Assembly (NCBI GenBank): GCA_947571115.1
Contig: CANOWW010000001.1
Span: 62,001-126,000 of the forward strand
Length of the DNA: 64,000 nt
Direction of reading: 5' to 3'
From: an uncultured Clostridium sp.
GTDB taxonomy: Bacteria; Bacillota; Clostridia; TANB77; CAG-508
The notes under the pieces were generated by a model. It had not been told where the DNA came from. It saw only the letters and a program-made list of their open reading frames with translations, and did not search any database. Both the position numbers and the translations under genes were made by a program. This document shows, in pieces, positions 8,892 to 18,827 of the stretch (position 1 is the stretch's first letter; each line of letters starts with the position of its first letter).

Positions 8892-11125
8892 TTATTTATT
8901 TTTTAAAAATTTTTTTACTTTTTTGGCAAATTGCCAAATTTTAGTATTCTGTTTTTTTTGAAATCTCTCAACCAAAAAATTGTATCGATTTTTGTAGTCC
9001 TGCAATTCTTTTAATTCTGCCCCCATATTGATTTGCAAAACACGCAAATCATACACATCTGTTTTACGTTGCAAATCGTCTACTTTTCTTGTACAAACAG
9101 GCTCATTTTTAGCTTGCCCGCTTACATAAATTTTCTCATATTCTTCTTGCATTTGTTCTACGGTTTTAAAGCAATAATTCTCAAAATTATTTTTGAAAAT
9201 TTCATATTCTTTTGAGTTATTTTTTATCTCTTCTATTTTACTTAAAATTTGCTTAGCATTGCTCCCGAACTTCCATAATCCAACCGCAATTGATCGTTTT
9301 TTACACGCTCCGCAATGGCTCCAATATTATAAACAAGCACTGGAATTTTTGCCATATAACTTTCCGTCAGTGTGTATGAATACGTCTCTGGCCAAATTGG
9401 AAACAGACACACCAAATCAATTTGATAATCTGCCAATAATTGTGGCAATTCGCCTCTTTGATAGGTTCCATGATAGGTATAATTTTTTGTATTTTTTTCT
9501 AATGCTTCATCAAACGTTTTTCCAAACAAATGAATTTTGATTTTTTCATTTGCATTTTGAGCAATTAATTCTTTCAAAATTTCGCTTCCCTTATGCTTTT
9601 CCATAGCCCCCACAAAGGCAATATCAAACGTTTCTTTCGACTCTTTTTTCTCTTCGATTTTCTGCACCTTTACCCCATGCTCTACGACATCAATTTTCAA
9701 ATCAGGATAGGCTTCCAAAAACAATTTTTTTGTATTTTCTGATGGTGCCATTATCTTATCACATTTCTGTAACATTTGATAGCATTTTTCTCTCCATTTA
9801 TCCAAAACATTTTCATTAATTTTGTGTTTCTCAGCAAAACATTTTTCGCATTCTTTTGGATTAATTTTACTACAAAATTTGCCCTGATTGACCATATTAA
9901 TTGATGGGCATAACAAATATAAATCATGCAAAGTAACGATAAAATATGCGCCATATTTTTTGGCAATTTCCGCCACATCAAATGTCTGAAATAAAAAGTG
10001 GTGGCTATGCACAACATCAAAATGAAAACTCTCACACAATTTATCCAAAATATTTTTATAAGTTTGCTCATGAAAATTCAGTTGCCCATACATGCCAAGT
10101 TCTGTTTTAATATTGTAAATCAATCTACCTATTTTTTTTGTGTACAAATAAACTGATAATCGCGACAAATCATTTTTATCAGGAGCCACCACAAAACAAG
10201 CTTCATTCTCGCGCATTTTTTCAATAATATCTTTCATATGTAGCGAAGCCCCGCCAGTCATTTCCATATTTTCTTCCCACTCATTCACAAGAAATAAAAT
10301 ACGTTTTTTCCCATATAATTCACTATTAATTCTGACATTATCTTGAATGTCTTTTAGCGGATTTACATGAATAAAATGATCTGTTTTAAAGGTCCCAATA
10401 GGATGTTTTTCTTGCAATTTTTTCATATGATTTTCTGCTTTTGCAAAAGACTGTGTCCCCTTGTGATACACAAACGTATTGTCACACAAAACATGAATAT
10501 AACCACGATTTAGCGCACGATAGCAAAAGTCATTTTCTTCGCCATAACCTTTACCAAAATTTTCGCTATCAAAAAGTCCAACTTCGTTTAATACATTTCT
10601 TTTAATCAGCATACAAAATCCGTTCGCGGTCGTCAATTCTGGAAAACGTTTGAAAGAACAATTTTCAATCATTTTAGCGTATTTTTCTAATGTTATGTTT
10701 TCGGGCAACTCGTTATCCATGCCAAAATTAGGCACAGAGGCAATAGTTCCATTATTGGTCAGTGGCGTAACCGTAGCAATATATTCATTTTGATAAGCGC
10801 AAGAAATCATTTTTTCCAACCAATTCTCTGTTACTTCTGTGTCACTATTGAGTAACACGACATCGTTTTCGCTATAACTCATACCACGATTAACGGTTTG
10901 CACAAAGCCAAGATTTTCTTCATTGTCTAACACAACAATATTTTTATCAGGATTTTCCTGCACACTTTTTCTTAAATCTGGCAAAATTCGCTCATCGGAA
11001 CTTTTGTCATTGATTAAAAGCAACTGATGCTCTGCTAAATTCGTATATTTTAAGACAGATTGAATACACGCTTTTGTGTATTCATACGCATTATAAATGG
11101 GAATAATGATGTCTGTTTTTGGCAT
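8892..11125 (-). CDS. GT2-GT4 fusion glycosyltransferase with two CGG-N recoding sites
   Basis: The single product is about 743 residues. The N-terminus is a GT2 domain (DIIIPIYNAYEYT; LLNSDTEV as DxD site). From about residue 265 comes a GT4-like domain with VHSHH, LHDLYLLCPS and the C-terminal box PETYSYTLTESYMAK. A short coiled-coil tail closes the protein. The zero frame stops at 9242. Skipping the C of CGG at 9284-9286 and again at 9265-9267 gives GAIAERVKNDQLGWIMEVGS and joins the frame that ends at 8892. The phases of all three segments agree with exactly two +1 shifts. The restored LGWIMEV is the expected end of a GT4 fold. It is a close paralogue of 11127-13428. Confidence 0.85.
9264..9267 (-). 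other. CGG-G recoding site, second in GT2-GT4 gene
   Basis: Reads GTT CGG G in the frame set by the first shift. Without a second shift a stop follows within four codons. Skipping C9267 restores MEVGSNAKQILSKI. Confidence 0.8.
9283..9286 (-). other. CGG-T recoding site, first in GT2-GT4 gene
   Basis: Reads TTG CGG T. The zero frame stops at 9242. Skipping C9286 restores NDQLGWIMEV. It is at the position homologous to the site at 11556-11559 in the paralogue. Confidence 0.83.
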
Positions 11126-11126
11126 C

Positions 11127-13428
11127 CTATTTTCTCCTTTTTTTCAATTTTTTAATCAGTTTAATCACACGCATATTTTCATAATAAACAATTGTATCTT
11201 GCTTTTGCTTTATTTGTTGTTTTGCTCGCTCGATTTGCTCATCTTTTTGCGCATTGATACATTCTAAAGCATGGATATATTCTTCTTTTCTTTTTTCTTC
11301 TAATAATAATTCTTTAATGTAACTTTCGTTTGAATCTGTGATACAATGATTGATTTTTTCTAGCTTCACAACCCCACCAGATTTTTGAGGAATTGCTTGA
11401 TAAATTTTTTCATAATCTTCTTGCATTTGAGCAACTGTTTTTAATTGAAAATTTTTAAAATTCGCTTTTACTTTTTCATATTCTTTTGGTTCATTTTTAA
11501 TTTTGTTAATTTTATCCCAAATTTCATCTGAAGTGGCATTTTTATCTACTACCCAACCGCAAATTATCTTGTTGAATTCTGTCTGCAATTGCTCCTAAAT
11601 TATATGCCAAAACTGGAACTTTCGCCATGTAGGTTTCACTTAATGTATAGGAATATGTTTCTGGGCAAACAGAAAACATACACACCAAATCGATTTGATT
11701 ATCCACCAACATTTGTGGCAATTCTTTTCTTTGATATTCTCCATGATGAATGCACTGCTGCGTAGCTTCCAATTCCTCTTCAAACCCCTTGCCAAAAAAG
11801 TGAATTTTTATGTTAGAATTATCATTTTTTTGCAATAATTTTTGCAAAATTTTGCTGCCTTTATGTTTCGCCATAACGCCCACAAAAGCAATGTCAAAAG
11901 TCTCTTTTTTTTCTGCTTTTTTTTGTTTGATTTGATACACATCAATTCCATGCTCAATGACATCAATTTTTAGGTCAGGATAGGCACTTAAAAATAATTT
12001 TTTTGTATTCTCAGATGGGACAATTATTTGATTAAATTTTTGCAGAATTTGATGCGCATTTTTTCTCCAATTATCTAAAATATTTTCTGTAATTCTATGC
12101 TTTTCTACAAAACATTTTTCACAATTTTCGGGCTTAATTTCTTCACAATATTTTCCATCATAAATCATATTAATCGAAGGGCAAAGCATATATAAATCAT
12201 GCAGAGAAATGATAGAATAGGCACCATATTTTTGTACCATTTCTACTATATCAAATCCTTGAAATAACAAATGATGTACATGCACTATATCAAACTCAAA
12301 TATTTCAAATAATTTCTCTAAAAATTCACTATAGGTGCTATTATGATAAACCACCTGCCCATACAAATTAATTTCGGTTTTAAAACGACGCAAAATTCCC
12401 GCATAATTTTTCGTATACAGATACAAATTAAAAATGGATAAATCTTTTTTATCGGGAGCGAGCACAAAGCACGCCATCTCATTTTTCATTCTGCTAATAA
12501 TATCTTTCAAATGAAGCGAAGTTCCACCTGTCATTTCTAGATTTTCTTCCCATTCATTCACCAAAAATAAAATTCTTTTTTTACCATAAATTTCAATGTT
12601 AATTCGCACATTTTCTTGCACATCTTTAGCCGGATTGACACGCAAATATTGGTCCGTTTTATCGACATAAACCTGATGTTTTTTGCGCAATTTTTCCATA
12701 TGTTCTTCCACCAAAGCAATGCGATCTGCGGTCATATTTTCTTTTTTAAAAGACTGAGTTCCTTTATGATACACAAAGGTGTTATCACACAAAACATGAA
12801 TATAACCACGGTTTAGCGCACGATAGCAAAAATCATTTTCCTCGCCATAACCTTTGCCAAATGTTTTGCTATCAAACAGCCCAACTTCATTTAAAGCAGC
12901 TCGTTTGATAAACATGCAAAAACCATTGGCTGTCGTCAATTCTGGAAAGCGATTGAAAGAACATTTTTCAATCATTTCAGCATACTGCTCTAATGTCATG
13001 TTGCTTGGCAATTCATTATCTACTCCAAAATTAGGCACTGAGGCAATCGTTCCATTATTCGTCAGTGGCGTAACAGTGGCAATATGTTCATTTCGATAAG
13101 CACAATCGATGATTTTTTCCAGCCAATTTTTCGTCACTTCTGTGTCACTATTGAGCAAAAGTACGTCATTTTCCGAATAACTCATGCCTCGATTGGCAGT
13201 TCCCACAAATCCCAAATTTTCTTCATTCTCCAAAACAATGATATGTTTATCTGGATTTTCCTGCGCATATTTTTTAAGCATTGGCAAAACTCGCTCATCT
13301 GGACTTTTATCATTAATAAGTAACAAATTATGTGTGCTCAAATCTGTATATTTGAGCAAAGATTTAATACATTCTTCTGTGTACTCATAAGCATTATAAA
13401 TTGGTATCACAATATCTACTTTTGGCAT
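11127..13428 (-). CDS. GT2-GT4 fusion glycosyltransferase with one CGG-T recoding site
   Basis: A product of about 766 residues with an N-terminal GT2 domain (DIVIPIYNAYEYTEE; LLNSDTEV), a GT4-like domain (VHVHHLLFQGF, LHDLYMLCPS, PETYSYTLSETYMAK) and a C-terminal coiled coil ending in a K/R-rich tail. The zero frame ends at 11542, right after CGG at 11557-11559. Skipping that C restores ADRIQQDNLGWVVDKNAT and continues to the stop at 11127. It shares domain order and most motifs with 8892-11125, from which it is separated by one base. It probably adds neighbouring sugars in the same glycan. Confidence 0.85.
11556..11559 (-). other. CGG-T recoding site in GT2-GT4 gene
   Basis: Reads TTG CGG T. 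The zero frame stops at 11542. Skipping C11559 restores QQDNLGWVVDKNAT, matching the paralogue at 9283-9286. Confidence 0.83.
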
Positions 13429-13444
13429 TTTATTTTTCCTCTCT

Positions 13445-15157
13445 TTATATATTAATCGACAACCCTGTATTGGTTTTGCTTAAATTGGGGCTGTAATATT
13501 TATCCCCCGCATTTAACTCTTGTTTCCACTCACTTCTAAAACAAATTTCTTGCTCCTGATTTTTATACGCTTCTCTCAACGATTTTACTTCCATTTCCAC
13601 TTGCGGATTGATAACCACTTGTTTTTTATTTTTCAGCATTTTTAATCCCAAATCAAGACTCGTCAAAAGACCCCTATAAATCTCATTCAATTGACCACAT
13701 GCTTGAAAAACTTTGGTATCAATCATGGCATAACGATAATACACAGCGCTCACATTATGAATGATTTTCAACCTTTGCATATAGGTCCCAGCGTCTTTGG
13801 GAGCCCCCTTGTAAAGCAAATCGCCTGCGCCATTCATCCCCAAAATAATGCCACAATGCTCTACTAAATTTTCATGATTATATAATTTCATGCCAACCAT
13901 TCCGACATCTTCATTTTGAGCAATTCCAACTAAATCCTGCACCCATTCCTCATTTTTGACTTCCACGAACTGGTCATCTAAAATCATAAAATAATCGGAA
14001 TCCAAATTAGCAATGATTTCATTATATTGCCTGATGATATTTTCCTCTGGCTTAATAGGCTTGGTCCCCAACATTTTGAAATCATCTGCAATTACAATCA
14101 TTTCTATATTTTTATAGCAAAGACTATCTTTTATTTTTTTCACGAATTGATTTGTTTTTTCAACTTCCCTTGCGTCCACAATTAGCGAAACCTTCGGGCT
14201 CCCATTGACCAAATATTTTAAATCATAACTCCCCAAAGTCAAGCCATCTGTTACTTTTACCTCAATTTGAGAACGTTTTAAATGGTCTTTGATAACGTTT
14301 TTAGCAACTTCATAGGCATATGGCTTAGAATCCGTATTTCCCGCTGTTGATTCTTGATGCACACGCCAATGATACAAAACTTTTGGAATATGATAAATTT
14401 GGTCAGTCAGCTCAGATGCTCGAATGGCTATATCAAAATCTTGACTTCCGTCATACTCCGACCTTTCGCCTCCCAACTTGTCCATTAATTCTTTTTTGAA
14501 AACACTAAAATGACAAATATAATTAGCACTTCGGAGCGTATATTTTGAAAAATCTGGCTTAAAAAACACGCCATAACGTTTATGAAATTCGCCTTCCATT
14601 CTGTCCTCATCTGAATACAAAAACTGGGCATCTGGGTTTTCGTTAATCGCTTTTACCACTTCATAAAGCGAAAACACTGGCAGCAAATCATCATGGTCAA
14701 GAAGCCCTATATAGTCACCAGTCGCCATTTTGATGGCTTCATTCGTGTTTCCCGAAATTCCTTTATTTTCGCCAATCACAGAATATTTAATGCGTACATC
14801 TTTCAAATATCGCTGAATAAACTCAAGTGGCTTTGGGCTCCCATCTGCCAAGCAAAGTTCCCAATTAGAATATGTCTGCTTTTTCAAACACTCCACAATT
14901 TCCTGCAAAAAATATTCTTTGGTATTGTACAAAGGAACCACAATACTAATTTTCGGTTGATACGCAAATTTATGCTTTTTTTGGTTCCTCAGTTCTTTGG
15001 CATTTGGCTCATTTTGTATAATCCATTGATTATAGTCAACCTCTTCATTTGTCGTATATTTCTTCATCATTTTGCGATATGGTTTTACCAAATTTGTTTT
15101 TAGTTTTGGATGTTTATCTAAAAAATTATAAATCTTCATTTTTTGGTTCATATCCAT
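13445..15157 (-). CDS. GT2 glycosyltransferase, second domain degenerate
   Basis: A 570-residue member of the tandem GT2 group. The first domain is intact (KISIVVPLYNTKEYF, LLDHDD). In the second half the catalytic signatures seen in 5213-7030 and 7040-8881 are eroded: the domain starts PKVSLIVDAREV and the NNDT box is replaced by ILDDQF. I infer one active domain and one that is structural or inactive. A GAGGGG ribosome binding site precedes the ATG at 15157 by about ten bases. The gene sits directly downstream of the coiled-coil protein at 15159-16931. Confidence 0.88.
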   Translation of the reverse strand: MDMNQKMKIYNFLDKHPKLKTNLVKPYRKMMKKYTTNEEVDYNQWIIQNEPNAKELRNQKKHKFAYQPKISIVVPLYNTKEYFLQEIVECLKKQTYSNWELCLADGSPKPLEFIQRYLKDVRIKYSVIGENKGISGNTNEAIKMATGDYIGLLDHDDLLPVFSLYEVVKAINENPDAQFLYSDEDRMEGEFHKRYGVFFKPDFSKYTLRSANYICHFSVFKKELMDKLGGERSEYDGSQDFDIAIRASELTDQIYHIPKVLYHWRVHQESTAGNTDSKPYAYEVAKNVIKDHLKRSQIEVKVTDGLTLGSYDLKYLVNGSPKVSLIVDAREVEKTNQFVKKIKDSLCYKNIEMIVIADDFKMLGTKPIKPEENIIRQYNEIIANLDSDYFMILDDQFVEVKNEEWVQDLVGIAQNEDVGMVGMKLYNHENLVEHCGIILGMNGAGDLLYKGAPKDAGTYMQRLKIIHNVSAVYYRYAMIDTKVFQACGQLNEIYRGLLTSLDLGLKMLKNKKQVVINPQVEMEVKSLREAYKNQEQEICFRSEWKQELNAGDKYYSPNLSKTNTGLSINI

Positions 15158-15158
15158 T

Positions 15159-16931
15159 TTACTTATTTCCCCTCAATTTTTTCACCATTTTTACTAATTT
15201 CATATTTTCATAAACCTCTATTTGATGGTCCTTGACTTTTATAATCTCATTCAAATGTTCAATTGTCTCGTCTTTTTTTTGGTTCATTTCACTCAAATTT
15301 TGGGCTTCTTGCTCTTTATTTTTTTTCGCTCCTTCAAGCGCCTGAATATAGGCTTCTTTGTTTTTTTCTTCTTGCATCAAATCTGCAATCGCTTTATCTT
15401 TCTTAGTTTCCTCCTGCATAAAATCCGCAATCGCTTTATCTTTCTTAGTTTCCTCTTGCATCAAATCTGCAATGACTTTTTCTTTCTTGGCTTCTTCCTG
15501 CATCAAATCTGCAATCGCTTTATCTTTTCTAGCGCCTTCCTCCGTCAAATCTTGAATGACTTTCGTTTTATTCAAATCTTCTTTTTCAAAATCTGCAATC
15601 TGTTTTAGAGCAATTTCTCTTTCGTTCACAACATTGTCAATTCTCTTCGGCTCTTTTTTTATGATTGTCTCATACAATTCTTTGTCCAAAATATCTGTCA
15701 TAATTTTTTGATTTATCTTTTCAAAAATCGGAACAAATTCCGTCATATTCAATTTCGCAAACAATTCATTAATATTGATTTTCTTTACTAACTCGTAACA
15801 ATTAATAATAGAACGATAGATAATAAAATCAACTGGTAAAAACTTACGGTTCCATTCTTGGTCAAAAAAGTAAAACTTTTTCTCAATTTCAAAACAATTT
15901 TTAGGTACAAAATCAACAAAAGCATTTTCTAAAAATTTTAAATTTTTTAATTGCTCTACATCCATTTCATACTCTTGCAAACTTTCTTGCATATTTTCCT
16001 GATACGGTATCGCCTGCTTTTCCAGCAAAGTTTTTATCTGATTTAAAATGCCTACCACAAAATCCAAATCCTGCGCATGCTCTGCTAAAGTCACATCCAA
16101 TGTATGCGCGTTTTCTACCAACTTGCTATAACATTTTCCATGTTCTACATAATCCAAAATAGGAATTTGGTATTTCTGCAAAATGGCAATATTTTTCTTC
16201 ATATTTTCCAAATGTTTTTCAGCTTTTCTTGATAGCGCTATTTTTTCTACTACCTTACCACGAATCACTGTCATCAGTCGGTATTCTTCTTTTCTTGTGT
16301 TATTAAAAGAAACAAATTTGACGTCTTTTCTCACTTCTTTTTTGGAAAATTCCAGAAAATAGCTATTGGCAAATACTTTCAGCAAACTCTTGTCCTTCTG
16401 AATAATCTTTTTCAAAAACTTTGTTTCATCTAATGTCTTAATTTGCGTTTCTTCTGCAATCGGCCTATATTTATCAATTTGCTCTTCACTCATTTCATAA
16501 GTTTCCTCAAAAAGCACATCCACAAAATCGATCTTCGGAAAAGCATAATATAAATTGTGATAACCAAGCCCCAAACTCTGCATTTGTTTTTCCAAATCCG
16601 CAATTGTAGTACTTTCACTTTTTTCCAAGACCTCTTGGCTCTTAGGATAGGTTGTCAAATTTTTTACAGATAAATCGTTTTCACCAATCATAATTATTTT
16701 GGTAGCATCTGTTATTTGAGTCAGATGTTTTTGAATTTTCAAAAGCACAGCATCTTGGTTAATTAGAATTATATAATCTAATTTCTCCTTCGCATCACTT
16801 GGCACAATATTTATTTTTTGCCCTAAAATTTGCAAATAATCCTCATCTTGTGAATACACAATTCCGTTTGCATTTTCTTTGAAATCATACCAAGCAAAAA
16901 TATTTTCCTTGAAAACTGCTAATTTATCCAT
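15159..16931 (-). CDS. Kinase-like/coiled-coil protein with 14-residue repeats, unknown function
   Basis: I place the start at the second in-frame ATG (16931) because AGGGGAG lies just upstream of it. The first about 180 residues resemble the C-terminal half of the methyltransferase at 17823-18809 (AFPKIDFVDVLFEETYE, then FANSYFLEFSKKEV) but no SAM-binding core is present. The middle part (about 200-390) has an aminoglycoside-kinase-like feel, including DYVEHGKCYSKLVENA and FFDQEWNRKFLPVDF, without a clear catalytic triad. The C-terminus is a long coiled coil built on repeats of a 14-residue unit of the form KKDKAIADLMQEET. The role is unknown. The context suggests a scaffold or chain-length partner of the glycosyltransferases. 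Confidence 0.7.
   Translation of the reverse strand: MDKLAVFKENIFAWYDFKENANGIVYSQDEDYLQILGQKINIVPSDAKEKLDYIILINQDAVLLKIQKHLTQITDATKIIMIGENDLSVKNLTTYPKSQEVLEKSESTTIADLEKQMQSLGLGYHNLYYAFPKIDFVDVLFEETYEMSEEQIDKYRPIAEETQIKTLDETKFLKKIIQKDKSLLKVFANSYFLEFSKKEVRKDVKFVSFNNTRKEEYRLMTVIRGKVVEKIALSRKAEKHLENMKKNIAILQKYQIPILDYVEHGKCYSKLVENAHTLDVTLAEHAQDLDFVVGILNQIKTLLEKQAIPYQENMQESLQEYEMDVEQLKNLKFLENAFVDFVPKNCFEIEKKFYFFDQEWNRKFLPVDFIIYRSIINCYELVKKININELFAKLNMTEFVPIFEKINQKIMTDILDKELYETIIKKEPKRIDNVVNEREIALKQIADFEKEDLNKTKVIQDLTEEGARKDKAIADLMQEEAKKEKVIADLMQEETKKDKAIADFMQEETKKDKAIADLMQEEKNKEAYIQALEGAKKNKEQEAQNLSEMNQKKDETIEHLNEIIKVKDHQIEVYENMKLVKMVKKLRGNK
15371..15580 (-). repeat. 42-bp tandem repeats encoding a 14-residue coiled-coil unit
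   Basis: Four near-identical 42-bp units lie at 15371-15412, 15413-15454, 15455-15496 and 15497-15538, with a degenerate fifth after them. Each encodes a variant of KKDKAIADLMQEE. The unit is two heptads, so gain or loss of copies keeps both the reading frame and the coiled-coil register. Confidence 0.9.
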
Positions 16932-16949
16932 AAAAATCTCCCCTACCAT

Positions 16950-17810
16950 TTACCATATTTTAACCGTTATATCCTCGTCAGGATTCATATAGGCTTCTTT
17001 GACTTTCAGCAAATTTTTTAGTCTTTCTAGATATGTTTGACTAGACGCTTTATCACTATTTTTTGAAACTGGCATAAAAATATACGCAGGAGTCATTTTT
17101 TCATAAATTTCATCACTTACCATTTGAGCCTGATTATTGGAAATCTGAACGGCATCACAATCAATTTCGTCTAAATTGTTGTCCTTCATTTTTTCAGCAG
17201 CGATATCTGCAATATTTCCCATAAAAATCATTCCTTTATAGGTGTTGCTTACTTTCAGCGCCATAGATTGATTAAACCCTGCATGCTCTTCGTCTAGTTC
17301 CGGATTGGCAACATTTAAAATCGTAAGATGCAAATTATCCACTACCATTTGATGACGAAATGGCACATTATACACTCTTTTAATGATGTTTTCGCTATAA
17401 ATAAAATCTAGAAATTCCGCCACTTCCCCGTATCTTTCTGTCTCATGCTGACCATACCAACTCGCTTCATTAAAACTAATATAAATCTGATTGACTTGAA
17501 CTTTCCCATTTTCCAAAATACGCTTCATTGCCCCAAAATTCTCTGGATGTGCAATCGTAATAAACCAGCATTCTACTTCTCCGCCTTTTTCCAAAAGCTT
17601 CTCTTCTAGATAACTGCTATCTTCAGCACTTCCCCCATCAATCATCAGCAATTTATTTTTGCTTGTTGTCAGCATATAACTTAGCGACTCTGGCTGGCTC
17701 GTTTGCATTTGCGTCACCACAATTCCATTTCTCTCTCTGGTGCGAACCCCTGAATAAATACAAGCAAGCGTCACAACAAGAATGATTATTACTTTCATTT
17801 TTTTTCTCAT
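16950..17810 (-). CDS. Secreted metallo-beta-lactamase-fold-like protein, metal site degenerate
   Basis: A 286-residue protein with an N-terminal membrane anchor or signal (residues 5-20). LLMIDGGSAEDSSYLEEKL and the pattern of strands resemble the ComEC-type metallo-beta-lactamase fold. The usual THxHxDH metal motif appears only as TIAHPENFGAMKRI, with most ligands replaced, so hydrolase activity is doubtful. AGAGG lies seven bases before the ATG. It is inserted between the methyltransferase and the related coiled-coil protein, so it is probably part of the same polysaccharide operon. Function unknown. Confidence 0.7.
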   Translation of the reverse strand: MRKKMKVIIILVVTLACIYSGVRTRERNGIVVTQMQTSQPESLSYMLTTSKNKLLMIDGGSAEDSSYLEEKLLEKGGEVECWFITIAHPENFGAMKRILENGKVQVNQIYISFNEASWYGQHETERYGEVAEFLDFIYSENIIKRVYNVPFRHQMVVDNLHLTILNVANPELDEEHAGFNQSMALKVSNTYKGMIFMGNIADIAAEKMKDNNLDEIDCDAVQISNNQAQMVSDEIYEKMTPAYIFMPVSKNSDKASSQTYLERLKNLLKVKEAYMNPDEDITVKIW

Positions 17811-17822
17811 ATCAAAACCTCT

Positions 17823-18809
17823 CTATTTGGTATAATCTTTTTTATAAAATTCTTTTTCCTGTTCTGAAATCTTCACAAAATCAGCGTTCTTCAAATCGAC
17901 TTTTGTATGAATTTTTTTGGCACACGCCTCCACCAAAAACGAATTGGCAAAAATATCAAATACGCCATTTTGAATGGTTTGGCAATACGCTTTTTGCTCG
18001 TCAAAATTGATTTTCGTACCTTCTGTATAATACACCGAATATTGATTAATCGTATTTTCGTCTGGCAAATAATCATCTGAAAAAATAATATTGGGCAATT
18101 TATAATCTGGAAGCGGGTAATAAAACTTCGTATAACACAATCCCACTTGAGAAAGCAAATTTTGCAACTCTCGTTTTCCAAAAGTCATGGCACTTCTGTG
18201 CTTTTCTGGATACCCAATAATTCCGTCATATTGGATACCAGAGTGGTCTTCTGGTGCCCCCGCAAAATATTTCATCCCTAATTTATTTTCAATTGCAATT
18301 AACAATTTTCCATCTTTTTTCAAAAAACGTTTCATCGAATTCAAAAAATCAACATACGGATTCTCTGTATAAGTATATAAATTCGCATATTCTAAAACCC
18401 CCACAAGCGTGATGTAATCAAACTTCTCATTAAATTGCATATCATTCAAATTGCCAACCATAATTTCCAAATTTTCTCTTGTTTTGTTGCGATTGGCAAT
18501 TGCAGTCGCCCTTCTTTTCGACAACTCCACACAAACCACACGCCCCGCTTTCTCGCAAAGCGTGCTTGTAATCGCTCCCATTCCAGCCCCAATTTCAAGA
18601 ACTGTGGCATCTTTTTTCATCGGGTACCAATTGATAATATTTTTTCGGATATTGGTCAAATGATAAAACACCGGCCACCTTAAATCATTTTTGAAAACTT
18701 CGTCCATGTTCGCCTCTGTAAAATTCTCTGTGTAATTCAAAATAATATCTTCAATATCGCCATCACTATATTTGTCTTCCCCTTTGTAAAAATCCAAATT
18801 AAATTTCAT
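17823..18809 (-). CDS. Class I SAM-dependent methyltransferase
   Basis: A 328-residue protein. The SAM-binding glycine loop VLEIGAGMGAIT is at about residues 69-80, followed by the acidic VVCVELSKRR and the motif IV-like FDYITLVGVLEYA. The C-terminal part (about 215-300) has the PLPDYKLPNIIFSDDYLP segment that recurs in diverged form at the start of 15159-16931. Placement between Wzt and glycosyltransferases suggests that it methylates a sugar or caps the glycan chain, a known way of ending Wzm/Wzt-exported polymers. The substrate is inference. Confidence 0.88.
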   Translation of the reverse strand: MKFNLDFYKGEDKYSDGDIEDIILNYTENFTEANMDEVFKNDLRWPVFYHLTNIRKNIINWYPMKKDATVLEIGAGMGAITSTLCEKAGRVVCVELSKRRATAIANRNKTRENLEIMVGNLNDMQFNEKFDYITLVGVLEYANLYTYTENPYVDFLNSMKRFLKKDGKLLIAIENKLGMKYFAGAPEDHSGIQYDGIIGYPEKHRSAMTFGKRELQNLLSQVGLCYTKFYYPLPDYKLPNIIFSDDYLPDENTINQYSVYYTEGTKINFDEQKAYCQTIQNGVFDIFANSFLVEACAKKIHTKVDLKNADFVKISEQEKEFYKKDYTK

Positions 18810-18827
18810 AAAAAATCCTTTCCTATT

